Positions 9,601 through 17,984 of a DNA stretch of 64,000 nt are shown here, piece after piece (the stretch's first letter is position 1; each line of letters begins with the position of its first letter). The notes under the pieces were generated by a model that worked only from the letters and a program-made list of their open reading frames with translations, made no database searches and had not been told where the DNA came from. The DNA is from Pelistega europaea (GTDB taxonomy: Bacteria; Pseudomonadota; Gammaproteobacteria; Burkholderiales; Burkholderiaceae_B). Where the stretch lies: NCBI RefSeq assembly GCF_013133775.1, contig NZ_JABGBO010000001.1, positions 124,001 to 188,000 on the forward strand, in the 5' to 3' direction. Made by a program: the position numbers and the translations under genes.

Positions 9601-12567
9601 TTAAACAGCGTAAAGCATAAGCTGTAATAGGCTTTTTTGGAAGCGTTTTAAATCAAAGTCGGCAAATCGTGAGGTATCCTTTTTCTCTAATCGGAGATAA
9701 AGGTAAGTATGCAAATAAATCTCTGCTACTTTAAGGTAATGAGCCAACTCTTTACGAGAGAACCTTAACTCATTAAAGTGTACAAATTCTGTTTGTGTAT
9801 CCAGCATGGTTTGGTGATAATATTCAACCGCCTTATAGAGCTTATCATCAACATGTGCAAAACTTGCAGCCCCAAAGGCGTCATTGTTATTCGCTTTATC
9901 CAATGGGTAGTTTTGGAAAGGCACTATAGATAAGGCAACACGTGATTTGTAATACTCATTAATCCAAACACGTTCATGCTGCCCATCTTCGGTTAAGGTA
10001 TTACGCGCTTGGTCTTCTTCGGCTTTTTGCTTAAAGAGTGCTAATTTATCCTCTATAAAGGCAATGCTTCCGCTGTGATGCTCTTCTTCTGTGCGCTGTG
10101 CATAGTGAATGGCTTCTTTGTTATATAGTTTGAGCCATTGTTGTTTAATGGTTTGAAGCGCATTGTCTATATTGACTTCTTGCCCATCATAAAGTAGTGC
10201 GCTCAGGTAGTGGAAAATCATCTCCCAAGTACTGCGAAGATTCTCTTGATATTTCTTTTCGACGGCACTATTAAACTCGCGATGGAAAAAGTTTAATAAC
10301 TCTGCTTGCTCAGATTGAACCCGTTTTAAGAAAGGCAGTAGTGCAAAGAATAAGCGACTCCAGTACACGTTGGGCATTTTCTGCACTTGATCTTTAATAT
10401 TCTGAGAGCAAACACTATTAGCCAAACCAAGAACAAATGCATTATCTGTTCCAGCATACCTAAAAGGGACATCTAATAAGGTGCGTATTTGATACTCGCT
10501 TAGACCCTCTTTGGTTTTTGCAAACCAGCATAATACACGACGCACTAGTTCTTGCTCATGGTGATATTTCTTCGATAGATTATCAATAAAATGTTGAACC
10601 GCACTTTGATTGCTATCACCAAGTGCATCTTCAGGGGGGGCATACCAAGAAGGCCAGTTCTTCACTTCTTGATGAATAATCTTGATAAAGAATGGCGTAT
10701 TGACGTGCTGGTATTTCCGTGCAATAAAGTCTTTTTGTGCTTTAGTTAAGGTGCGTTGCTTACCTAGCCATAAAGAATATCCACCTGGAGTTGCCTTTTC
10801 GTCAAGTAGTTTATCAAGTAAATCTTCCCAACCATCAAATGCTGGCATGGCAAACTGTTGAGTTCTGTTTTTTAGTTTTTCGTAGTACTTGGTATCCTCC
10901 TTATAATTTTCATCCTTTAAGGCACTGATAACAACCTTTACGTGGGCTGGCAATGATGCAGGGAAAATATCATCTAAATAGTGAAGAGTATCTTGGGATA
11001 GATTTAATTGGTCTAGGGCATCAATAAAAATAACGCATGGATTTTTAATTTGTCCAAAGGAGCCTGAAATATTTTTACACGCGTCTTTCATAGAGGTGTC
11101 AGATGACAATGTAAAAGGGATGCCTGCCTCCTGAAAAATTGACTCGAATAAACTAAAAAAAGAGGATGAGGAGGCAGAAGCACCTACAAAACGAGTAATA
11201 ATTTTAAGCGAAGGTTCTTGTTCTGCGTGTGTTGTAGGCGATGCTTTATTGTCTTCAGAATTTTGGAGAGGGACTGTTTGAATTTTCCTTAACTCATTAT
11301 CTCTCAAGGATGCATTCAGATTTTCTGAAATGAAAGCCATCAACGCGGATTTACCACTACCGGAGGAGCCGTAGAGAAGGATTGGCTTATCTGCATCAGA
11401 AGATTTAACTTTATCCTGAATTTTTTCTCGAAGATTTCTCAGATTATTTGTTTCTACATAGGAAGCTATTTTCTCTTTAGCAAACTTTTTATGGATGTCA
11501 GTCTCACTTTTAATATTTCGGGTGATAGATTCTCGTAATTGCTGCTTGATACGCTCTTGAATAAACTGTATTAAATCATCCTCTAAAATAGAAAGGTAAT
11601 CAGTTTCTTGTATTGTTCCTACTGTATTGGTATTATTGACAACGGCCTCATGAAGAGTCATCCCTTCTTTTTTTATTTTCTCCAAAAATTGAGTAGTACC
11701 GCTATCTCTTTGAGCAGAAGAATGGCGACAAAAGATAAACACATTATCTTTATACTGTTTTCCTGGTACTCCATATAGGAATTCAGCTTCTGTTGCAGAT
11801 GTGGTGTAATACTTTTTCTTTTCATCAGTAAAATCACTTGCATCCAGTGCAATAGTCAAAAGTGCCCGGAGTACACTTTCAATAAATCTCCAGCGCCCAA
11901 AAGAATCAGACGATTGATACTGTTTTGCTCTTTCTCGTAGTCGATAAGCCACAGGTATTTGGTTCTCATCTTTTTGATACCATGCGCGTAAAAAATCAAC
12001 AGAATCCGTAAACGATTGCTGTGTATCCCTAAAAGCACGTTCTATTTCATCTAACATAGTCTGTGTTAAGCCAGGCTCTTGTCTTAAACTTTTCAAACTA
12101 TCATTTAGTATTTGTTGAAACGATGACGGTTTAATCAAAGAAGAAAGTATCTCAAACTCATCCTCTTTGATAAATGTAGGTAAAGGAACCCAGCCGTACC
12201 TATCACCTATCATTAACATAAAATTAGGGTAGGGATATTCGATACACCGTTGCACTTCGCTTAAACAAATTGCCATTGTTTGATGGTCTTTCTGCGCTTC
12301 TTCATTAATCCCCCAACGCAAATCAATCGGTTGGAACTCTAGTTGTACTTGATTAGAACTGAATTGAATCGGGGGCTCCATCAAACGCTGACGTTTAAAT
12401 TCATCTTGGAGTAGTTGATTTATTTCTTGCTTGAAATCCTCCAACTCAAAAACTCCTTGCTGGCAAAAATTATCAATGGCGGGAAAAACTTTTTCGTGCA
12501 ATATACGCCGCTCATTCTCAAAATCACTAAATGTTGATGATACAAAAAAACGAAAAGTAAGGCGCAT
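9601..12567 (-). CDS. DUF4062-STAND/NACHT-like NTPase
   Basis: A 988-residue multidomain protein. Residues 5-130 form a DUF4062 domain, a TIR-like fold, with the family's signature pieces FFVSSTFSDFENER, LRWGINEE and GDRYGWVP. A P-loop NTPase follows: Walker A YGSSGSGKSALMAF near residues 395-405 and Walker B CVIFIDALDQL near 505-517. Further on are a helical or winged-helix region (RRVLCWFAKTKEGLSEYQI) and an LNFFHREFNSAVEKKY segment typical of TEP1/NWD1-type NTPases. The eukaryotic proteins continue into WD40 or TPR repeats; this one stops, and the next gene supplies SEL1 repeats. STAND NTPases act as ligand-triggered oligomerising switches, and DUF4062 may be the effector or adaptor. The ATG has an AGGAGA site and lies 34 bases after the RyR gene. 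A defence or stress-signalling role is inferred. Confidence 0.85.
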   Translation of the reverse strand: MRLTFRFFVSSTFSDFENERRILHEKVFPAIDNFCQQGVFELEDFKQEINQLLQDEFKRQRLMEPPIQFSSNQVQLEFQPIDLRWGINEEAQKDHQTMAICLSEVQRCIEYPYPNFMLMIGDRYGWVPLPTFIKEDEFEILSSLIKPSSFQQILNDSLKSLRQEPGLTQTMLDEIERAFRDTQQSFTDSVDFLRAWYQKDENQIPVAYRLRERAKQYQSSDSFGRWRFIESVLRALLTIALDASDFTDEKKKYYTTSATEAEFLYGVPGKQYKDNVFIFCRHSSAQRDSGTTQFLEKIKKEGMTLHEAVVNNTNTVGTIQETDYLSILEDDLIQFIQERIKQQLRESITRNIKSETDIHKKFAKEKIASYVETNNLRNLREKIQDKVKSSDADKPILLYGSSGSGKSALMAFISENLNASLRDNELRKIQTVPLQNSEDNKASPTTHAEQEPSLKIITRFVGASASSSSFFSLFESIFQEAGIPFTLSSDTSMKDACKNISGSFGQIKNPCVIFIDALDQLNLSQDTLHYLDDIFPASLPAHVKVVISALKDENYKEDTKYYEKLKNRTQQFAMPAFDGWEDLLDKLLDEKATPGGYSLWLGKQRTLTKAQKDFIARKYQHVNTPFFIKIIHQEVKNWPSWYAPPEDALGDSNQSAVQHFIDNLSKKYHHEQELVRRVLCWFAKTKEGLSEYQIRTLLDVPFRYAGTDNAFVLGLANSVCSQNIKDQVQKMPNVYWSRLFFALLPFLKRVQSEQAELLNFFHREFNSAVEKKYQENLRSTWEMIFHYLSALLYDGQEVNIDNALQTIKQQWLKLYNKEAIHYAQRTEEEHHSGSIAFIEDKLALFKQKAEEDQARNTLTEDGQHERVWINEYYKSRVALSIVPFQNYPLDKANNNDAFGAASFAHVDDKLYKAVEYYHQTMLDTQTEFVHFNELRFSRKELAHYLKVAEIYLHTYLYLRLEKKDTSRFADFDLKRFQKSLLQLMLYAV

Positions 12568-12601
12568 CGTTATCTCCTACATAACCTTAACAATCACCCA
12601 A

Positions 12602-14668
12602 TTAGGCTTTAAATTTAGCTTTAAATTTATCAATTTGAATTTTCATAAACCCATTATTAAAGGGGGTTAGATTTTTCACCATGCTGTAGCAGCGTAGAAT
12701 GGTTTGTGCATCGTGTCCTTTGTAGGGTTTCATGTGTTGTTCAGAAAGTTTTTCCAATCCGTCCCAATCCACCAAACATGGATGTTGCTTGGTAATTTCA
12801 TTTTTCTTCTTACTACTTTCATCTTTTTCATCATAAGGAAGTAAAGACCAACCATGAAGGTAATGAAATGCGTTCCAGCGTTTCTTTTCTACTTTAGCAA
12901 GCTTCTCAAGGTGTGCTATTCCAAGGTGGTCATAAATTTCTTTACTGCCCTCAATGCTATTCCACGCATCTTGTTTGCCGTGGGTGTACCAGTTTTTAAG
13001 GGTACGTATCTGCTCGTCGGAATGCTCAATCACTGTATCTGACCATAACTGGTTAATCACGGCTAATTTAAGCAACTGGTGTTCAGCTTGGAAAAAATTT
13101 GAACTTTGCGTAAAAAAGCTCAATGTATTCCATTGCTCTTCGGGAGTTTTTTTATCATTGTTATACCCATTCACCTCGTTATAGTCTGCATTCGCTATCT
13201 TTGCCATTTCATTAATCGGCTCTTGTACGATAAATTCGTAGGACATAATTTCTGTGATATGTCCAAAGAAATGGACTTGATAAGATTGGCCTCCACTTAA
13301 ACCAGTTGCTTTTTGATAAATATCTGAACAACCATTGGTAATCACATTAGGAGACAACTGATCGACATAGATAAAAATCTGCTGACCTTGGGTGGCTTCG
13401 GGTATCTGTTGATGTAATTCAAAAGCAAAATTTCGCAAAATGGCATTCGCGTAAAAAAGGTTTTGCTGTGCATCATCATGAGCAAAAATAATCTGATGAT
13501 ATTTCATTAATAATGTCTTATTGGTGTAAAACTCATCAATGGCTTTAAACTCAATAAGCCAGTAATCTTTTAGTGTTTCACCTGCTGGTGCGGCTCTGAA
13601 TAATTTAGGATACTGAATATAGAAATCATCTTCTGATTGTTTAGGATCGGTGCTAAAAATCGTTAATTGCAATGGTTGTCCATTGTAAAAATGCCCTAAA
13701 TTGAGAATTCTATGAATAATCTGTAAACCTAATTGATTAGCACCCACAACGCAAATACGTAATGAGTGTCTTTTTTCTTCATCTGGAGTATTCTCTGGAT
13801 CAGAGGTAATCGTATCTACATTTCCTCCTAGCTGATGCGTTAAAAATAAACAACGCGCCACGTTGGTATAAATATTAAAAGGGCGGATAGTTAATTCTTT
13901 GCGTTGATTCTTAGAGGAAATTAACTGTAAGTTCTCGGTATGTTGTAGATGAATATGTGCCGTAATCGTTTTTTCGACAGGGCTAACTTGCAATGCGCTT
14001 AATCTTTCCAACATGGCTAAATTCTGCAAGTCGTTATCAGATAGTAAGAAAATACGGCTGACTTTTTTGTTTTTTAGGAATTGTGAGTGCAAGGGGTCTT
14101 CTTCAATAGCAATCACGTTCATAAAGCCTTTGCCTCGCACGGCTGACTCTTTGATTTGGTTAAGCAAGTGAGGCTGCTCATGCTCAAAAATAACGAGCAA
14201 GTCTACCCGATTGCCATCACTCACTTTTTTATCTGCATTTTTAGCAAAAATATCTTCGCATAGCGTTGTACCATGTTTGCCCAACCCACAAATCACCACG
14301 ATATTAGGCTTTTTAGAGGGAGGGAAAAACGCAAGATGATAAGTAATCCAATCATGAAATGGTTTAATGATGATGGATAGAGCGGTCAATCCTAAGCCTA
14401 ATGGCATTAACCATAAGCAGAGCAGTAATAAGCCATTAAAATCCTTGTTTTCAGTACCAAAGTTACCAAACATAAAGGCGACGGTTTCATAAAGTAAGCT
14501 CTGCGGTGAACTTTGGGATCGCAAAGACAAACCCAGCATCGCCATAAAGAAAATCTGCGCATTGATAAAAAGTAGCTTATGCTGCTTTAGTTTTGTCTTG
14601 AAGGGTTCGACAAAATAATACAGTAATACAACCAGTAATATTTCTAATACTAAAAGAACTAATGACAC
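12602..14668 (-). CDS. Channel-like membrane protein with RCK/TrkA-N-like domains and C-terminal RyR domain
   Basis: 688 residues. Hydrophobic segments lie at about 1-20, 31-49 and 78-101. Between the last two is a short re-entrant-looking stretch, ETVAFMFGNFGTEN (61-74), placed like the pore loop of a two-helix K+ channel but without a canonical TVGYG. A Rossmann fold follows (IVVICGLGKHGTT, 123-135), then a second one (LRICVVGANQLGLQI, ~302-316), as in RCK/TrkA-N ligand-gated channels. Residues ~583-660 form a RyR domain (EKKRWNAFHYLHGW, HPCLVDWDGL), a family known from ryanodine receptors and from prokaryotic conflict systems. The start is GTG at 14668 with GGAGG upstream; the frame opens right there. 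It is the first gene of the STAND/SEL1 operon. I infer ligand-gated ion flux or sensing; the ion and ligand are unknown. Confidence 0.8.
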   Translation of the reverse strand: MSLVLLVLEILLVVLLYYFVEPFKTKLKQHKLLFINAQIFFMAMLGLSLRSQSSPQSLLYETVAFMFGNFGTENKDFNGLLLLCLWLMPLGLGLTALSIIIKPFHDWITYHLAFFPPSKKPNIVVICGLGKHGTTLCEDIFAKNADKKVSDGNRVDLLVIFEHEQPHLLNQIKESAVRGKGFMNVIAIEEDPLHSQFLKNKKVSRIFLLSDNDLQNLAMLERLSALQVSPVEKTITAHIHLQHTENLQLISSKNQRKELTIRPFNIYTNVARCLFLTHQLGGNVDTITSDPENTPDEEKRHSLRICVVGANQLGLQIIHRILNLGHFYNGQPLQLTIFSTDPKQSEDDFYIQYPKLFRAAPAGETLKDYWLIEFKAIDEFYTNKTLLMKYHQIIFAHDDAQQNLFYANAILRNFAFELHQQIPEATQGQQIFIYVDQLSPNVITNGCSDIYQKATGLSGGQSYQVHFFGHITEIMSYEFIVQEPINEMAKIANADYNEVNGYNNDKKTPEEQWNTLSFFTQSSNFFQAEHQLLKLAVINQLWSDTVIEHSDEQIRTLKNWYTHGKQDAWNSIEGSKEIYDHLGIAHLEKLAKVEKKRWNAFHYLHGWSLLPYDEKDESSKKKNEITKQHPCLVDWDGLEKLSEQHMKPYKGHDAQTILRCYSMVKNLTPFNNGFMKIQIDKFKAKFKA

Positions 14669-14824
14669 AATACCTATCCTCCAAAAATTAGGTGTGCTAT
14701 TAACCGCACTATACTAGATAGATATTACAGGAAAGAGACAAATTAATGAAAAAAATGTAGGATTATCTAACAAATTGCTTGGTGATTATTAAATTGCAAA
14801 CTCAACTTCTCTAGTTTCGTAGGA

Positions 14825-15520
14825 TTATCTTAAATATTGAGCCACAAGTTCAGGCATATATCCCTTTTGCATAAGAGCTGGCTGATTTTCTAGACCCAAG
14901 CGCTCGTAAACCTCTCCACCTATCCCGTCTAGTACTATGCCATTCTTCTCTCTAGTAGAGTCAATCGCAAATGTTTGGAACTTGAATTTTTTCGATATAG
15001 CCTCAGGAAAGTTTCGCTTCAAATTTTCTTCACTTTCCTTGTACATGACAGGGGCAGCAATGATAATATCGGAAATGCTATCGATATTAAGAGAATCTAA
15101 TAAAGCAATCAAATTAGTACGGATAACGCAACTACCTGACACAATAGATTTGAGAATGACGACTCGTGAGCAACCATCAAAGCCATTCTGGATAAACCTC
15201 TGAGTGATAGGAGCCACACTTGAGCCATTAGGTAATGAGTAGTGGTGATTCCAAAAAATGGCTAACTTATAGTCTATCCCATACTCTTTAAGAGCATTGA
15301 TATAGCCTGTTACCAGATAATCTGCATCCTCAGACGTAGCGACGATAAGGACTTTTTCATGAGATGCTGTTGCAAAAGGCAATCGCTTTCCTAGCTCACA
15401 ACCCAAATAAGTCATTATTCTTCGATAAGACTCTACAGATGTACTTCTATCTGCTATTTCCGATAACCACGTTTGAACATCATCAGTGGCAAACTCAGTG
15501 AACTCTCGCGGATATGTCAT
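14825..15520 (-). CDS. Phosphoribosyltransferase-like protein
   Basis: 231 residues with the layout of a type I PRTase-like Rossmann fold: a core strand KVLIVATSEDADYLV (56-70), then FDGCSRVVILKSIVSGS (114-130) in the position of the PRPP-binding loop, then DIIIAAPVMY (151-160). The usual acidic pair before the PRPP loop (DD or ED) is replaced by VILKS, so it may bind a nucleotide or PRPP without normal catalysis. Its ATG overlaps the stop of the nuclease-like gene upstream (ATGA), so the two are translationally coupled. PRTase-like proteins paired with nucleases occur in predicted phage-defence modules; that role is an inference. Confidence 0.6.
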   Translation of the reverse strand: MTYPREFTEFATDDVQTWLSEIADRSTSVESYRRIMTYLGCELGKRLPFATASHEKVLIVATSEDADYLVTGYINALKEYGIDYKLAIFWNHHYSLPNGSSVAPITQRFIQNGFDGCSRVVILKSIVSGSCVIRTNLIALLDSLNIDSISDIIIAAPVMYKESEENLKRNFPEAISKKFKFQTFAIDSTREKNGIVLDGIGGEVYERLGLENQPALMQKGYMPELVAQYLR

Positions 15521-16413
15521 AGTGACCCCCTACTACCAGAGGATAAAATAGCCAATTCAGTCAAAACCTTTATGATGTCTGGCATAGTGCTCGACGCTTG
15601 CAGTTTTGCTAGATTGTCAGCTTCCTCTAACGCTTTAATCAAAGTAGCACTCAGGGTAACCATCATCTCACCACACACAATCACCCCATTAGCTATCTTG
15701 CAACCCCGTGCTTCCAAAACTTCAACAACTTCTGCAGACAAATCCACATCAGCAATACTTATTGAAAATATATCGGGTTTAGACGATTTTAACACGTCTT
15801 CCCACCATTCTGACAAATTCTTTCTAAATTCTATACCGTCGTTATAAGGAGCTAACAACAATCGACAAGCAGTCTCATGCTGTGCAGAATCTGGACAAAC
15901 TTGTTGTATAAGCATTTCTAAATTAGATTCTGGATTTTTTAATGCACTAAACCAATTTTCATGGCTAGGATAGTACCTGCAATCAACCGATATATTAGCT
16001 GGAATTTTATGCTTATTTTTCTCTACCGTTGCTTTATCGCTGCATACTAATATACTTTTTCCTTCTACTTTATGATACTTCTCATCCAACTTTGCTTGCA
16101 AATCAAATCTAATTTCAAGTTCCTCATTCCATGCTCCCTTAGTTGATGAGTTTTTAAGTTGATAATTGATGCGTTTGCCTTCTAAGATGACAGTCAAATC
16201 ATCTACTGTAGCCCCCTCACTGTTAGAAAAAATAATCCCTTCTTGTTCCTTTTGACTAAATTGAGTAGAGTAGCTCAACAATTCATGTAAAGTAAATGAC
16301 TTCTCATAAAAGTCTCCTTTCTTATGATTGTGATCTCCTTGGCAAATATTACGCAACAAACGAATTTCATTATCAGAGAATCCGTGGTCTTCTAAATCTG
16401 TATCACTGTACAT
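15517..16413 (-). CDS. Predicted PD-(D/E)XK nuclease-domain protein
   Basis: 298 residues. The N-terminal part has the restriction-endonuclease-like pattern GDFYEKSF (33-40), EGATVDDLTVILEG (66-79) and RINYQLKNSS (81-90). The acidic residues D71/D72 followed by the Q-x-K motif at 85-87 match the active site of DUF4297/Mrr-type nucleases. The C-terminal part is helical with no recognised domain. There is no signal peptide. It precedes the PRTase-like gene with a 4-base ATGA overlap and appears to have its own promoter space (16414-16515). I infer a DNA-targeting effector in a two-gene defence unit; the assignment rests on the motif pattern only. Confidence 0.6.
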   Translation of the reverse strand: MYSDTDLEDHGFSDNEIRLLRNICQGDHNHKKGDFYEKSFTLHELLSYSTQFSQKEQEGIIFSNSEGATVDDLTVILEGKRINYQLKNSSTKGAWNEELEIRFDLQAKLDEKYHKVEGKSILVCSDKATVEKNKHKIPANISVDCRYYPSHENWFSALKNPESNLEMLIQQVCPDSAQHETACRLLLAPYNDGIEFRKNLSEWWEDVLKSSKPDIFSISIADVDLSAEVVEVLEARGCKIANGVIVCGEMMVTLSATLIKALEEADNLAKLQASSTMPDIIKVLTELAILSSGSRGSL

Positions 16414-16515
16414 ACCTTAGTCCTCATGTATTCTGCTCAGAGTTTAACAAAAGATTTGAATTCTCAAAAGACAAAAACATGACAAATACATCCCTAGCAC
16501 GATTTTCACAATCCC

Positions 16516-17955
16516 CTACATCCTCAAAAACCTCATCAACTCCGTCAGGCTTTTTTCCCTCTCATTATCCTCTTCAAATGTTTTATTCAACTTTGACCAT
16601 TCAGGATGAGCGCGTGCTTGATTAATCGGCTCTGGCATACTGCCTTCTTGCCATTGTTTAATAGTAGATTGCTCAAGACGCACTACTTCTTGTGCGGCAT
16701 GGCCTCGATGCTCTAGGGCATCAATCAGTTGCAGACCTCTCAAACCTAGTAAGCGAATCACCGCGTCGTCTACACCTAATTCCTCATAACCTTGGATTTT
16801 GCCAAGCAGGCGTTTACCCCATTTATCCATGCCTTGCCATACACTGCCCACAACCCCTCCAAGCAAGGCGGCTGCACCTAAACTTAATCCCCCTGTAAAC
16901 ACATCCACAGCCGCACCAGCCATAGCACCTGCAGCAAAGCCTTTGCCCACATGAATACCCATGTCTACAAGTGCATCGGGATTAAATAAATCCATACCCC
17001 AACGCTCCCCTTCAATAGGTAAGGACTGTTCAGGGTAATCTGCCGCAGAAAAACGATAATGCTTAAGTAAATCTTTAATAAATTGATTCTCTCGACCTCT
17101 CACCTGATTTTGAACAGAGTGCCACTGACGTTGCAAAGCTTCACTTTCTGTCTGGCTACTTACCTTAAATGCTGCTATATCAATTAGCATATCTGCTAGT
17201 AAGTGTAACGCCATCTTTTTACGTAACTCACGTTGTTGGCGGATGTTTTGTGCTAACTGCTCAAGGGCTTGTGAATGCTTGTCTAAGACCAGAGCTAATT
17301 TTTGATATAACTGTGCCTGCCCATCAATGGCGGGTGCAACGGTATCAAATTCGATGCTCATGTGAATACCTAAACGAGCCAAGGTTTCTCGCCATTCTTG
17401 TAGATAGTTATTTTCGCTATGGATAAAATTTAAAATTGCAATCAAGGGCTTTCCACAACGAGCGAGAATTGCTAATTCATCTTTGTGTTTGGCTAATATA
17501 GGGTCACGAATGTCGACAACGTATAATCCAGCATCGCTCACCAACATTTGTCGTAACACTCTAGCCTCTTGTTCAAAACGCCCTTTACTCTCGGGCGAGT
17601 CTAAAAAAGCTTCAATGCTGTCAGGACCATCAAGGCGTTGCTGGTGATAGTGGCTAAGCTGATCAAGATAATCGTATAAGCCAATACCATCCTCTAAACC
17701 TGGAGTGTCATATAGTTCAATGGCGGATTGTGCATTGACTTGTATACGCGCTCCTTCTACATGGCGAGTTGTGCCAGGAGCGTTTTGAATCTCACCAAAA
17801 GACCTATCTTCCAGCAGTGTTCTTAATAAAGAGGTTTTCCCTGTATTAGTATGCCCCACCACGGCTAAGCGTAGGTTGGCATGAGGTTTTATAGACTCAT
17901 GTATGCTCTTGGCAGCGGTGAGAAGGCTTTCTTGAGGAGTGTGACTGTTATTCAT
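16516..17955 (-). CDS. GTPase with DUF3482 domain
   Basis: A membrane-associated GTPase of about 479 residues. The G1 loop is GHTNTGKTS, a GTTRH switch follows, and G3 is DTPGLEDG. The G4 position reads LNFIHSEN rather than NKxD, so guanine specificity is not certain. The C-terminal half is the DUF3482 region, with a Gly/Ala-rich hydrophobic stretch (GKGFAAGAMAGAAVD, GAAALLGGVVGSVW) that may insert in the membrane. The ATG at 17955 is preferred; a TTG at 17970 is also in frame. In Burkholderiales and pseudomonads this family is found directly after a DUF2868 membrane protein, as here. Its cellular role is not established. Confidence 0.82.
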   Translation of the reverse strand: MNNSHTPQESLLTAAKSIHESIKPHANLRLAVVGHTNTGKTSLLRTLLEDRSFGEIQNAPGTTRHVEGARIQVNAQSAIELYDTPGLEDGIGLYDYLDQLSHYHQQRLDGPDSIEAFLDSPESKGRFEQEARVLRQMLVSDAGLYVVDIRDPILAKHKDELAILARCGKPLIAILNFIHSENNYLQEWRETLARLGIHMSIEFDTVAPAIDGQAQLYQKLALVLDKHSQALEQLAQNIRQQRELRKKMALHLLADMLIDIAAFKVSSQTESEALQRQWHSVQNQVRGRENQFIKDLLKHYRFSAADYPEQSLPIEGERWGMDLFNPDALVDMGIHVGKGFAAGAMAGAAVDVFTGGLSLGAAALLGGVVGSVWQGMDKWGKRLLGKIQGYEELGVDDAVIRLLGLRGLQLIDALEHRGHAAQEVVRLEQSTIKQWQEGSMPEPINQARAHPEWSKLNKTFEEDNEREKSLTELMRFLRM

Positions 17956-17984
17956 GAGTGATGGTTGCAATAATTTTTATTCAG

